A stretch of DNA of 64,000 nucleotides from assembly GCF_000972495.1 (NCBI RefSeq), contig NZ_LATM01000003.1, forward strand, positions 248,001 to 312,000. Direction: 5' to 3'. Position 1 is the stretch's first letter. Each line of letters opens with the position of its first letter. A model generated the notes under the pieces. That model ran no database searches. It worked only from the letters and a program-made list of their open reading frames with translations, and had not been told where the DNA came from. Source of the stretch: Hymenobacter terrenus (GTDB lineage Bacteria > Bacteroidota > Bacteroidia > Cytophagales > Hymenobacteraceae). Positions 53,301 through 62,296 of this stretch are shown here, piece by piece. The translations under genes were made by a program, and so were the position numbers.

Positions 53301-55802
53301 CGTGGGGGAGGTGTGCGGGTTGCATCCATAACCATGCGTGATGAATCGGATAACGCATACAAGACCGGGTACATCTACGGACTATATGGAAACCGCAATG
53401 ACCCTTCTTCGGGCGTTGTAGCGCAAGAACCTGAATTGGTAAGAACGGTGGACTATCCTTTCTACCAGCTATACGATTTCCCCAATACCCCAGTACTTTA
53501 TTCTAAAGTTACGGTGGTAGAAGGCATGAAGTCCGACTCCGATTTTACGCATAAGACCGAATACACTTTCAACACACCAGACCAAGCCTGCATACAGGTT
53601 ACGAACACACAGATTGCCCTGAATACGTTGAACTGGCCCTATAATAACAAAGGCTCGTTAGAGAATTCTAAGCTGTTCTATTTCGATGTACGGAATCGTG
53701 CTTCGCGGGTTGGCCGCCTTGAAAGGATTAGAACCCTTGAACGGGGTGGTAATACGGTAGGGGATGTAACGTTTGGCTATACGGATCAGGTCCCCGGTGC
53801 CAGTGAACAGGGAAAGTTTACTTCCGGCTCTATCCTCTGTGAAGTGGCGCAAGGCCCCACTCAAAACGACAACACGTATTTTAAGCTTAGCCGCACGAAT
53901 AATACAACTTATCCGAACGTACTGCTGGCCGTTCAGACAACGTCAAAAGGTGTAGTGACAACCAAGCTGAATACAGCCTGGGATTTTCTAACGGGCAAAG
54001 TCACGCAGGAAGAAACCAAGGATGCCATCGGACAAAAATTCCAAACGAACCTTGTACCGGCCTACACCAAGTATCCGGAAATGCGCTCAAAAGCGGAGAA
54101 TGCTGCCAACAAGCACATGCTTGATCAAAGCACGGCGGCCTACACGTATAAGATGTATAAGAGTATCCCGATGGGTGTCGTTAGTGCCAGCGTTCAAACG
54201 TGGAACAAAGATTGGACTGACTACCGGACGTTCAATGCTACGTCTGACCAATATGAAGCCGAGGTTAACCCCGTTGCGGTATGGCGTAAGCACAAGAGCT
54301 TCGTGTGGAATGACAACCAGCTGGGCACAGATGGCACTACCGCGACCAGTAAATTCACAGATTTCAATTGGGTTGCCAATGCTACACAAGCAGCAAAATG
54401 GCTCAATACTTCCGAGATTACTAAATATAATCACTACTCAAGAGAGCTGGAAGCTAAAAACATAAACGGTGATTTTACATCTAATAAGTACGGCTATAAT
54501 CAAACAAAACTCATTGCTCAAGTAGCAAATGCCAGGTATACTGAATTCGCTTATTCAGGTGCGGAAGATGCTACTAGTTGGGGGCACTTTAGCGGCGAGG
54601 TTCGCGATGGTGGTCGCAAAGACCCGGCACTTTATCATACTGGTGCATTCAGCACTAAGTTGATGCCAGGGCAAACCGGCTTCTCCTATCGGGCAGCAGT
54701 AGGAAAGGATCTAACGGCCGGGCGAACATACCGGCTTAGTGCGTGGGTGCATTCAAGTGACGTAGGACAGTCTAAGGGGAAGCTTTATGCGACACTGAAT
54801 GGTGCTCCCGCCGGGGAGGTTAGAATTAACTCTAATTCAACCAAGAGAGCGGGTAATTGGTGTTTATTAAATCTCGACGTAGCCATCCCGGCGAATGCAA
54901 CAGGAAAGAGCCTGGTAGTAGGCTGTCAGAACACCAATGCCAATAGTAGCGGAGCCGCCGTCTATTTCGATGACTTCAGGTTTCATCCCCTAGATGCGCC
55001 TATGCAGTCCTATGTGTATGATACTCAGTCGTGGCAACCTACCTACACGCTGGATGGTGATAACCTGTATACGCACTATGAGTACGATGCGGCGGGTCAG
55101 CTTGCCAAGGTGTACAAAGAAGTGCTGACATCTATTGGTAGCCCCGCTCTGGCCGAACGGCTCATTAAAGAGTCATCCTACAACTACGCCCGAAATTCAG
55201 TGTTTGCGGTGCGGGCCATTCTGAACGGAAGCGGTAAAATCACGTCCTCGCTGGATGGAGGGCTTGTGAATCAGGTCGAAATCGGTAATGATGTGCGCTA
55301 TACGGCGGAAAGTATCGATTGCCGTTCTCTATTTAATAGAGGCGTATTCGATGCCATCAAAGTAGATGGCGTGGCTATTAATTCGGACCGTACCCTAACG
55401 GATGGCACGCGTGTTAGCCCTTTATCTGATGGCTGTCTTTTGTCGAATGTGCGTGGGGCACACACCGTAGAATTGAAATTCACAACCTATGAATTCGAGG
55501 AGGTAGATACGCGTGTCAACGGACAGTGCGAGATATGCGAAACCACTCAACAAAATACCGGAGTATACAGGTATCAAGTAGCAGACGGTTGCGGCGGATA
55601 CAAGTATAATGGAGAGTTTCAGTCTGAGTATTCAACTAGTATTTGCCCGCGTGGTACCACATCAGGAAGTGGACCAATAGCGGACTGTCCGGTTGCTCTT
55701 TCCGGCGTTATCATAGGTCGTCCTAATGTCAAACGTATCGTCCAAAGTATAAAAAGTCAGACTCCAAAGCCAAGTAGCAAGACTAGAGCAGACTTAAAAT
55801 GA
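50313..55802 (+). CDS. Giant secreted RHS-like/YD-type scaffold protein
   Basis: The 1829-residue protein has a signal peptide (about 1-30). It then reads GPNQTEFTSYEPVGTTDMVNLITGDFTYNTPLIDVPGPEGGF, the start of Bacteroidota RHS-like proteins with a SpvB-type N-terminus. Gly/Asp/Tyr-rich beta repeats fill the middle (AEFYQWRFPYTEYTQD), a carbohydrate-binding-like module lies near 1420-1560 (SGEVRDGGRKDPAL ... VYFDDFRFHP), and one YD repeat follows (YEYDAAGQLAKVYKEV). The final ~130 residues are Cys-containing (CEICETTQQNTG, CGGYKYNGEF). No toxin domain is recognised. A perfect 37-bp hairpin starts right after the stop codon. Confidence 0.7.
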   Translation: MRLTRRTIRFIALFFLTETVGSIIAPTISYALTTGPNQTEFTSYEPVGTTDMVNLITGDFTYNTPLIDVPGPEGGFTLPLAYHSGIGLEDEASWAGLGWNINPGSISRSKVSSADDDYDNVTNVNVQDPGGSGYIKSYGLFQRSWDSEKGYGGVINLLDIAGVSWNDHTGLQNGSVMGTTFNKDKASFDVGRFFSGLTKIASTAATAGASTALSTGMDIAASIGGTLFSGSKSQGSTGSIVGGWNVEKTPTRSGYKYRYWLDNNRREHNYGALYLGQMKNNTSVNPSPSYGADGIGWPRIGTPASSTPALAFPQSIYLDQGFPALTSDMYTYVEPGANYAYSFNPTHIAYDAYSVMGPGIGGSMAPYRPDVGALNFPKRLNFGSSKVNLVPFLEEGVDIDKIQFKYNGDLGNSYVYHNSGGPGISISSADNGGGSARRVYYQVTDPKLTNASQRIEADRDGLYNKKLAQGKHVEWFSNDEMASNTPSRTGRVMEYKALSNTSRTSNRSIVWPRKGIGAYAITNADGTTYHYALPVYNKKQEDFTGVSSDIGRKFSRSTNGDVYSRNAEKGDWYATTWLLTGITGPDFVDKGEMGSIDGEDLGYWVKFDYGRFAEFYQWRFPYTEYTQDGDRSTYSKGLKETYYLNTIQTRTHTALFLKDIRKDGRGAYTLLSGGGTPPWAVVEDFKYPASSLLLSEIVLLNNADFQQLQSIGFDKNSTSGTTIDRTQLNAPASAQQPEVCSLRDVFDVYDVQENPAFRTFLDQKAQRKVKLNTSYTLCPSTINSFASAASPPLLAPGTYTANRLGKLTLNSVSYYGPSNVKLFPDFKFLYNSPNPAYNKDAWDGWGSYNATGSTSHYSGYSDPTAWHLTDIISPLGGRITVGYESDDYSSISGEPIKQRVPINGFKGLSSTAASLRFDIKSIAPYNIVDRVLTGSSVDVKDFNTLPTPKCLSQSLALGNIVLNTQANSLDIQRTQGCPDADWKSASGYIDVRLPSKRGGGVRVASITMRDESDNAYKTGYIYGLYGNRNDPSSGVVAQEPELVRTVDYPFYQLYDFPNTPVLYSKVTVVEGMKSDSDFTHKTEYTFNTPDQACIQVTNTQIALNTLNWPYNNKGSLENSKLFYFDVRNRASRVGRLERIRTLERGGNTVGDVTFGYTDQVPGASEQGKFTSGSILCEVAQGPTQNDNTYFKLSRTNNTTYPNVLLAVQTTSKGVVTTKLNTAWDFLTGKVTQEETKDAIGQKFQTNLVPAYTKYPEMRSKAENAANKHMLDQSTAAYTYKMYKSIPMGVVSASVQTWNKDWTDYRTFNATSDQYEAEVNPVAVWRKHKSFVWNDNQLGTDGTTATSKFTDFNWVANATQAAKWLNTSEITKYNHYSRELEAKNINGDFTSNKYGYNQTKLIAQVANARYTEFAYSGAEDATSWGHFSGEVRDGGRKDPALYHTGAFSTKLMPGQTGFSYRAAVGKDLTAGRTYRLSAWVHSSDVGQSKGKLYATLNGAPAGEVRINSNSTKRAGNWCLLNLDVAIPANATGKSLVVGCQNTNANSSGAAVYFDDFRFHPLDAPMQSYVYDTQSWQPTYTLDGDNLYTHYEYDAAGQLAKVYKEVLTSIGSPALAERLIKESSYNYARNSVFAVRAILNGSGKITSSLDGGLVNQVEIGNDVRYTAESIDCRSLFNRGVFDAIKVDGVAINSDRTLTDGTRVSPLSDGCLLSNVRGAHTVELKFTTYEFEEVDTRVNGQCEICETTQQNTGVYRYQVADGCGGYKYNGEFQSEYSTSICPRGTTSGSGPIADCPVALSGVIIGRPNVKRIVQSIKSQTPKPSSKTRADLK

Positions 55803-55803
55803 T

Positions 55804-55887
55804 TTAGGACTTCATGAAAAGTGTCTGCTCCTAGCTTCGTTACTCTCGCGACGAAGCTAGGAGCAGACACTTTTCATGAAGTCCTAA
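55804..55887. terminator. Perfect 37-bp inverted repeat between convergent genes
   Basis: Arms 55804-55840 and 55851-55887 are perfectly complementary with a 10-nt loop. It starts 2 nt after the stop codon of the giant protein and faces the pgl gene on the other strand. Much longer than a standard terminator. Confidence 0.85.
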
Positions 55888-55912
55888 GTGCCGTTTACGC
55901 TCAGGTTTGCCG

Positions 55913-56641
55913 CTACTGCCCTTTCGTTACCAAGGATGCCGCCGCGTCATCCAAAAACCAATGCAGCTCGCCAGCGGGCGCAATCAACTGCGCGGGAAAC
56001 TCGTCCACGTTCCTGGCGTCGTGTAGTATGTGATACACGGCGGTGGCTTTATCGGCGCCGTATACTAGGAAGGCGACGGCTTGCGCCTGGTTGATTAGTG
56101 GGGCGGTCAGGGTGATGCGGTAGGCTTGCTTTTCTTCTACGAAAACCTCGCGGGCGCCCGCGCTGGCGTCGTGCAGCACGGGGGTGTGGGGAAAGAGCGA
56201 AGCCGTGTGGGAGTTGTCGCCGAGGCCCAGCAGCACCAGGTCAAAGCGTGCTTCGCCGGGAGCAAAGAAGGCTTGGATGGTTTGGGTATATGCTCGGGCG
56301 GCCTCAGCGGGCGGTAGGGAAGTATCAACGGCGAACACCTGGGATGGCGTTATTTGCAGTGGCTCCAGCAAGGCAAGGTTGGCCATGCGGTAGTTGCTGT
56401 CCGCATCGGTAGGGGGCACGTTACGCTCATCGCCGAAGAAGAAGTACACCTGTGCCCAAGCCACCTTATTCCGGTAGGCCGGAGAAGCCAGCAGCTCGTA
56501 CAGCTTCTTGGGGGAATTGCCGCCCGAAAGCGCGACCGAAAACCGGCCATGGTCCGCAATGGCCTGGCTGGCCTGGCCGACGAAGTACTGGGCCAAACGG
56601 TCCAGTACTTCGTCGGGAGTGGCGAAAATATGCAGGAGCAT
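55913..56641 (-). CDS. pgl: 6-phosphogluconolactonase
   Basis: The 242-residue DevB/Pgl-type protein hydrolyses 6-phosphogluconolactone, the second step of the oxidative pentose phosphate pathway. SVALSGGNSPKKLYELL near the start and FFFGDERNVPPTDADSNYRM are family motifs, followed by LLGLGDNSHTASLFP. It starts 4 nt after the zwf stop codon in a gnd-zwf-pgl operon. An upstream in-frame start inside zwf is less likely. Confidence 0.93.
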   Translation of the reverse strand: MLLHIFATPDEVLDRLAQYFVGQASQAIADHGRFSVALSGGNSPKKLYELLASPAYRNKVAWAQVYFFFGDERNVPPTDADSNYRMANLALLEPLQITPSQVFAVDTSLPPAEAARAYTQTIQAFFAPGEARFDLVLLGLGDNSHTASLFPHTPVLHDASAGAREVFVEEKQAYRITLTAPLINQAQAVAFLVYGADKATAVYHILHDARNVDEFPAQLIAPAGELHWFLDDAAASLVTKGQ

Positions 56642-56645
56642 AATG

Positions 56646-58160
56646 CTATTTCTTTCCGTTGAGCGGGAGCGTGAACCAATGGAAGCCGTCGCGGGCAATC
56701 AGCGCTTCGGCTACTTCCGGGCCCCAGGAATCGGCCGAGTAGTTGGGGAAGTTCTGGCTGGCCCGGTTCTGCCAGGAGGTGAGGATGGGCATGATGAGGT
56801 CCCAGGCCGCTTCCACTTGGTCGCCGCGCATAAACAGGGTCTGGTCGCCCTCCATGGTGTCGAGCAGCAGGGTTTCGTAGGCTTCCGGGGCCTCGCTGGT
56901 GTAGGTGCCTTTGTAGTCGAACACCATGTCCACGGTGTTGAGCATCATGTCGAGGCCGGGGCGTTTGGCCTGCAGCTGGAGGCGGATGCTCATTTCCGGT
57001 TGAATGCTGATAACCAGACGGTTTTGCTGCCAGTTTTCGCCGGTTTCAGCCGGAAATATGGAGTGGGGAGCGTCCTTAAACTGAATGGTGATGATGGACG
57101 CCGAGCGGTGCAGGCGCTTGCCGGTGCGCAGGTAAAACGGCACGCCCTGCCAGCGCCAGTTATCCACAAAAAACTTCACAGCCGCGAAGGTTTCGGTGTT
57201 GGAAGTGGGGTTAGCGTCGGCTTCTTCGCGGTAACCAGGCACCTGCTTGCCTTCCATCCAGCCTGAGCCGTATTGCCCGCGCACGGCCAGCTCGCGCACA
57301 TCTTCCGGCGTAAACCGGCGCATGGCGCGCAGCACGTCCACCTTGCGGTTGCGCACTTCATCGGCCGTGAAATTGACCGGCGGCTCCATGGCCACCAAGC
57401 ACAGGAGCTGCAGCAGGTGGTTCTGAATCATGTCGCGCAGGGCACCGGCACCATCGTAGTAGCCGCTGCGGTCGCCCACGCCCAGCTGCTCGGTCACCGA
57501 AATCTGCACGTGCTCGATGTAGTTGCGGTTCCAGAGCGGTTCCAGCAGCGCGTTGGCGAAGCGGAAAGCCATGATGTTCTGCACCGTTTCCTTGCCCAGG
57601 TAGTGGTCGATGCGGTAAATCTGGCGCTCGTGAAAAATCTGGCCCAGCAGCCGGTTTAGCTCCCGCGACGACTCCAGGTCGTGGCCGAAGGGCTTCTCGA
57701 TGACGATGCGCGTGCGGTCGGTGTCGTCCGCCAGGTTACTTTGGGCCAGGTTTGAGGCGATGATGGGGAAGAAATCAGGAGATACGGCCAAGTAATAGAT
57801 GACGTTAGCCGGCGTTTTCCATTCCTGCTCGTAGGCTTTGATGCGCTTGCCAAATTCCTGGTAGGAGGCCGCCTCTTTCACGTCGGCCATCTGGTACACC
57901 ACGTGCTCGCTGAACTTGCTCCACTGGTCTTTCGCGGCTTTGCCGGTGCGCGAAAACTGGTTGATGCCATCCAGGAGCTTGGCGCGAAACTTTTCGTCCG
58001 ACAGCGCCGTGCGGCCCGTGCCGATAATGGCAAACTGTTCGGGCAGCCAGCCGTCCAGAAACAAATTATACAGCGCGGGGGCCAGCTTGCGGGCATTCAA
58101 ATCCCCGGTGCCCCCGAAAATAACGAAGACGGTGGGCTGATTTTTTTTGGTGGAGCTCAT
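56646..58160 (-). CDS. zwf: Glucose-6-phosphate dehydrogenase
   Basis: The 504-residue enzyme oxidises glucose 6-phosphate with NADP(+). The nucleotide site is [16 protein letters not shown] (about residues 13-28). The substrate site is [13 protein letters not shown], with the catalytic His/Asp. [17 protein letters not shown] lies just before it. [22 protein letters not shown] motif ([17 protein letters not shown]) and MGxQ-like [14 protein letters not shown] complete the family pattern. It lies in gnd-zwf-pgl: gnd is 110 bp upstream, pgl 4 nt downstream. Confidence 0.96.
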   Translation of the reverse strand: MSSTKKNQPTVFVIFGGTGDLNARKLAPALYNLFLDGWLPEQFAIIGTGRTALSDEKFRAKLLDGINQFSRTGKAAKDQWSKFSEHVVYQMADVKEAASYQEFGKRIKAYEQEWKTPANVIYYLAVSPDFFPIIASNLAQSNLADDTDRTRIVIEKPFGHDLESSRELNRLLGQIFHERQIYRIDHYLGKETVQNIMAFRFANALLEPLWNRNYIEHVQISVTEQLGVGDRSGYYDGAGALRDMIQNHLLQLLCLVAMEPPVNFTADEVRNRKVDVLRAMRRFTPEDVRELAVRGQYGSGWMEGKQVPGYREEADANPTSNTETFAAVKFFVDNWRWQGVPFYLRTGKRLHRSASIITIQFKDAPHSIFPAETGENWQQNRLVISIQPEMSIRLQLQAKRPGLDMMLNTVDMVFDYKGTYTSEAPEAYETLLLDTMEGDQTLFMRGDQVEAAWDLIMPILTSWQNRASQNFPNYSADSWGPEVAEALIARDGFHWFTLPLNGKK

Positions 58161-58270
58161 GCGAAAGGTTGGAAAGCGGGGGTTGCCTTAATTTTTTAAA
58201 GCGAAAATGTTAGACATAAAAGGTGGGCCGGCAGGTCGTATGACAACCTAACCGCACCCCTTTCTACGGC

Positions 58271-59770
58271 CTACTTGTTGGGAATTACGGGCTGCTCGCT
58301 TTTGTTTTCCGGTCCTTCCTGCGTGTCTTGCTTGTTAGCCGCGTCCTCGTGCGCGGGGGTCCACTGCGTGTGGAAAACGCCTTCGTGGCCAATCAGCTCG
58401 TAGGTGTGCGCTCCAAAATAGTCGCGCTGGGCCTGAATGAGGTTTGAGGGCATGCGGGCGGTGCGGAGCGTGTCGAAATAGCTCAGTGAAGTGGCATAGG
58501 CCGGCACCGCCAGGCCAGCCGCAACGGCGGCGGCTACTACTGTCCGTGCGCCCGGCACGGCTTGGGTCACCAGGTCGCGCACCCGCTCATCGAGCAGTAA
58601 GTGTTCGAGCTGCGGAGCTTGCTGGAAGGCGTTGAAAATATCGTTGAGGAAGCTGGAGCGGATGATGCAGCCGCCGCGCCAGATTTTGGCAATTTCGGCC
58701 AGCTGCAACCCATAAGAATATTCCTTGGAAGCCTTCGCCAGCAGCTGCATGCCCTGCGCGTAGGTGATAACCATGTTGAAGAAAAAGGCCTGCTCCAGGC
58801 TAGTGAGGAAGGCTGCGTGTTCTACAGCCAGTGGGGTGGGGGCCGGACCGTAGAGGGTGGCCAGCTGTTCGCGCAGGACCTTATATTTCGACAAGTCGCG
58901 CAGGGCCACGGCCGTGTCAATAGTTGGGACGGGCAGCTCTAAATCCATGGCTACCTGCGACGTCCACTTGCCCGTGCCCTTGGAGCGGGCCTCGTCCTTG
59001 ATGTCGTCCAGGAGGAGGTGGTCGGTGTTGGGCGCCTGGAAAGCGAAAATGTCCTTGGTGATGTCGAGCAGGAAGGATTGCAGGCGGCCGTTGTTCCACT
59101 GCGTGAATACCTGGCCAATGGCGGCATTGTCGAGGCCCAGGCCGTTTTTCAGCAGGCCATAGGTTTCGGCAATGAGCTGCATCAGGCCGTACTCGATGCC
59201 GTTGTGCACCATTTTCACGAAGTGGCCTGCCGCGCCGGGACCGATGTAGGTCACGCAGGGCTCGCCCTCAACGCGGGCCGCGATGGCTTCAAACATCGGC
59301 TGCACTACCTGGTAGGCCTCTTTGTCGCCGCCAGGCATCATGCTCGGGCCAAAGCGGGCGCCTTCTTCCCCGCCCGAAACGCCCATGCCGAAGAAGTGAA
59401 ACCCGGCTGCTTCCAGCGCCGCGGCGCGACGGTCGGTGTCGGTAAAGTGCGAGTTGCCACCGTCGATGATGATGTCGCCGGGCGCGAGCAGCGGCCGCAG
59501 CTCCTCAATCACGCTGTCGACAATCTTGCCGGCGGGCACCAGCATCATGATGGACCGCGGCGTATGCAGGCTGTCCACAAATTCGGGCAAAGTCGAAAAG
59601 CCCTGAACGGGTTTGCCGGCGCCTTCTTCGGCCAGCAAACTCACTTTACTGGCATCTTTATCGTAGCCGGCCACGGCAAAATCGTGGTCGGCGAGGTTCA
59701 GCAGCAGGTTGCGGCCCATGGTGCCGAGGCCAATCATGCCGAAGGAGAAGGTGGTGGGCGTTGCGCTCAT
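58271..59770 (-). CDS. gnd: 6-phosphogluconate dehydrogenase (decarboxylating)
   Basis: The 499-residue enzyme converts 6-phosphogluconate to ribulose 5-phosphate, CO2 and NADPH. The NADP site is GMIGLGTMGRNL near the start. GGEEGARFGPSMMPGG and GAAGHFVKMVHNGIEYGLMQLIAE give the substrate and catalytic residues (Lys and Glu). The long all-helical domain and RDYFGAHTYE near the end are family-typical; a ~30-residue Glu/Lys-rich tail is an extra. It is the first gene of gnd-zwf-pgl. Confidence 0.96.
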   Translation of the reverse strand: MSATPTTFSFGMIGLGTMGRNLLLNLADHDFAVAGYDKDASKVSLLAEEGAGKPVQGFSTLPEFVDSLHTPRSIMMLVPAGKIVDSVIEELRPLLAPGDIIIDGGNSHFTDTDRRAAALEAAGFHFFGMGVSGGEEGARFGPSMMPGGDKEAYQVVQPMFEAIAARVEGEPCVTYIGPGAAGHFVKMVHNGIEYGLMQLIAETYGLLKNGLGLDNAAIGQVFTQWNNGRLQSFLLDITKDIFAFQAPNTDHLLLDDIKDEARSKGTGKWTSQVAMDLELPVPTIDTAVALRDLSKYKVLREQLATLYGPAPTPLAVEHAAFLTSLEQAFFFNMVITYAQGMQLLAKASKEYSYGLQLAEIAKIWRGGCIIRSSFLNDIFNAFQQAPQLEHLLLDERVRDLVTQAVPGARTVVAAAVAAGLAVPAYATSLSYFDTLRTARMPSNLIQAQRDYFGAHTYELIGHEGVFHTQWTPAHEDAANKQDTQEGPENKSEQPVIPNK

Positions 59771-60044
59771 TACGGGTTGTTTTCGGGGTTATTTTTTTAA
59801 GATGTCAGAGGCAAAAGGAGGTGCTCAGTCAGCAAAACCTCCGGGGTTGACGGATGGCGCTTGAAAATGTCGTACGCAGGCTCGGGTTATCTAACGCGAC
59901 GCCCCGCCAGCTGCTGGCAAAAGCATTGCTTCGCGGTCGAAATAACGGAGAAAATCAGCGCCCGGCTCTTCCGCCGCCATATCCGGGCATAAACTGGGCA
60001 AATGCCGGAAGGTTATACGGCCGAGCTTCAGCTCTGGCTACCCG

Positions 60045-60650
60045 TTATGGCTCAATGGCTTCATCAACATCGGCTGGGGGTGGGGGTGGGATTATGACTT
60101 GGCGCAACTTGCTCATGGCCAGTAAGCACAGAGCTACTGAGCCGGAAACCCGAATGTTACCGGCCTGAATTTGGGCCTCGACCTGGTTGAGGGGCACCTT
60201 CACTACCTCAATTTCCTCGGTTTCGTCGAGGTCTTGGGCGGCAACTTGCTGTGCGTTGCGGGCCAGGAAGAAGTAAATGGTGTTGGTGTCCTTGGTGGGG
60301 TTGTCGATGACGGACTGGAGCAGCTCGATTTCGTCGGAAGTGTGGCCGGTTTCCTCTAGCAGCTCGCGTTTGGCGGCTTCGAGCGGCAGGGTTTCGCCTT
60401 CGTCCATAATGCCGCCCGGCAGCTCCAGTAGAATCTGGCCGGCGGCGTGCTTGTACTGGCGCACAAAGAGAACTTCGTCGGTGGTGGTGAGGGCAAAAAT
60501 CAGTACTACGTTGGGGCGCACGCTCACAAAATAGTCGTCGAGCACTCGGCCATTGGGCAGTGTCACATGGTCGCGCCGCAGCTTATACCACTTGTGGTCG
60601 AAGACCAGCTCAGAGCGAAGCGTCTTCCAGGGTTTGATTTCTTTGGGCAT
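60045..60650 (-). CDS. NUDIX hydrolase (ADP-ribose pyrophosphatase-like)
   Basis: The 201-residue protein starts MPKEIKPWKTLRSELVFDHKWYKLR (ATG 60650; an upstream in-frame extension is not family-like). The full Nudix box is present: GGIMDEGETLPLEAAKRELLEETG, G-x5-E-x7-R-E-x2-E-E-x-G. VRQYKHAAGQILLELPGG before it is typical of ADP-ribose/NDP-sugar hydrolases of the YffH/NudF type. The C-terminal Pro run (IIPPPPPADVDEA) is unusual. It is divergent from the DUF4861 gene. Confidence 0.9.
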   Translation of the reverse strand: MPKEIKPWKTLRSELVFDHKWYKLRRDHVTLPNGRVLDDYFVSVRPNVVLIFALTTTDEVLFVRQYKHAAGQILLELPGGIMDEGETLPLEAAKRELLEETGHTSDEIELLQSVIDNPTKDTNTIYFFLARNAQQVAAQDLDETEEIEVVKVPLNQVEAQIQAGNIRVSGSVALCLLAMSKLRQVIIPPPPPADVDEAIEP

Positions 60651-60942
60651 GGATGGGGGGAGGGCCAGGCCCGCAAGATACGGGGCCGGGCAAGCGGAGC
60701 CGGCTTCAGACGTGTGCGCCGTCGGGCAGCTAGGCGCCCGAGAGCATGTAGTCATTTTTAGCCCGCTACTTTTTTCTGAAGCTCGCGCTGCCAATCCAGC
60801 GCCAAAGCCGATAGGTATTCCGACGGGTTCTACTGCTGGGCTTAGCGCAGCGGCTCATCGGGCTAGTTATCTATCCGGTGTAGGAGTAGTAATTTGCGCA
60901 CTCAGGCCCGTCCAGCCCGTTCGAAATCACTTGCCTCCGTCT

Positions 60943-62160
60943 ATGACTCGCTCCTTTGTTAAGCTAGCTACTTGCGCTGTTGCGCTGAGTACCGCCGTGC
61001 CACCCGCCCCGCAACCGCTGGCTCTCACCATTCAAAATAAGCTAGGGCTTGACCGTCAAGCCGAAACAATCAGTATTCCGGCCGCCCGTATTAGTACATT
61101 GCTTCAAGCCTATGGCCCCGGCGGCGTGCTGGTAAAGGACGGCCAGACCGGCAAATTTATCGTTAGTCAAGCCGTCGACAACGATGGCAACGGCACCGTT
61201 GATGAACTGCTGTTTCAGACTAATATTAAGGCCAATGCGAGTCAGAAGTTTACGGTGGTTGGGCTGAAAGATGGAGCGCTTCAGCAACCCAAAAGCGAGC
61301 ACACTACCTTCTCCCGCCTAGTGCCCGAGCGCATCGACGACTACGCTTGGGAAAATGACCGGGTGGCCTTCCGCACCTACGGCCCCAAGGCCCAACAACT
61401 CACCGAATCCGGCTCGAAAGACGGCACCCTCACCAGCGGCATGGATTGCTGGTTGAAGCGCGTCAGCTACCCCGTCATCGACAAATGGTACGCCGGTAAC
61501 TTAAAGGAAGCGAGCTACTACCACAAAGACCACGGCGAGGGCTACGACCCTTATCACGTGGGCGCCAGCCGCGGCTTTGCCGGTGTCGGCGTGTGGGAGG
61601 GCGATTCGCTGTACGTTTCCAAAAACTTCGTGACCTACAAGACGTTGGCCAGCGGACCCATTCGCACCCGATTTGAGCTGACCTATGCCCCCTGGAACGC
61701 CAACGGACGGACCGTCACGGAGAAGAAAATCATCAGCCTCGACCTGGGCAGCAACCTGACGCGGTTCGAGGAACGGTTGTCGAGCGACAAACCCCTCCCC
61801 AACCTCACCATTGGCACCACGCTGCACGCGGACCCCAAAGGCGTGCCGGGCGAAGTAAAAGGCGAGCCCAAACAAGGTTGGTTTCGCTACTGGGAACCCA
61901 TTGATGACTCTTTTGTGGGCACGGGCATTGTGCTGATGTCCAGTCAGGTACAGGGCTGGAAAGACCGGCGCACCAACGCCAAGGACCAAAGCCACCTGCT
62001 GGTGATGACCAGCCCAAGCAACGGTGCGCTGACCTACTACGCTGGCTTCGGCTGGACTAAAAGCAATCAATTCAAAACCGCGGCCGAATGGGACCAGTAT
62101 CTGGCCCAGTATGCCCAGCGCCTGGCTTCGCCGTTGGTAGTAAGCTTCGGCGGCAAATAG
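60943..62160 (+). CDS. DUF4861 family secreted protein
   Basis: The 405-residue protein has a signal peptide (from MTRSFVKLATCAVALS) and beta-rich DUF4861 features: VDNDGNGTVDELLFQTNIK, VPERIDDYAWENDRVAFRTYGPKAQ, MDCWLKRVSYPVIDKWY, DHGEGYDPYHVGASRGFAGVGVWEGDSL and YYAGFGWTKSNQF. DUF4861 proteins often lie near uronate and pectin utilisation genes and their activity is not settled. Here uxuA and a ROK kinase lie within 1.5 kb, consistent with such a role. An in-frame run of upstream codons lacks family content and is omitted. Confidence 0.85.
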   Translation: MTRSFVKLATCAVALSTAVPPAPQPLALTIQNKLGLDRQAETISIPAARISTLLQAYGPGGVLVKDGQTGKFIVSQAVDNDGNGTVDELLFQTNIKANASQKFTVVGLKDGALQQPKSEHTTFSRLVPERIDDYAWENDRVAFRTYGPKAQQLTESGSKDGTLTSGMDCWLKRVSYPVIDKWYAGNLKEASYYHKDHGEGYDPYHVGASRGFAGVGVWEGDSLYVSKNFVTYKTLASGPIRTRFELTYAPWNANGRTVTEKKIISLDLGSNLTRFEERLSSDKPLPNLTIGTTLHADPKGVPGEVKGEPKQGWFRYWEPIDDSFVGTGIVLMSSQVQGWKDRRTNAKDQSHLLVMTSPSNGALTYYAGFGWTKSNQFKTAAEWDQYLAQYAQRLASPLVVSFGGK

Positions 62161-62296
62161 CGGCCTGCGGCTTGGCCGTGGCGCAAAGCAGAACCTTTGT
62201 GCTACGGCCAGATACCACTCATATCCCTGCGCTATTCCCTCCTGCCACTGCTGCTGGCTAGCTCGAAGAGCTGGTCAGCGAGACAACCCACACCAT

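Noticed and set aside
60553..60942. A long N-terminal extension of the DUF4861 protein
   Set aside because: It overlaps the divergent NUDIX gene, and the signal peptide begins at ATG 60943.
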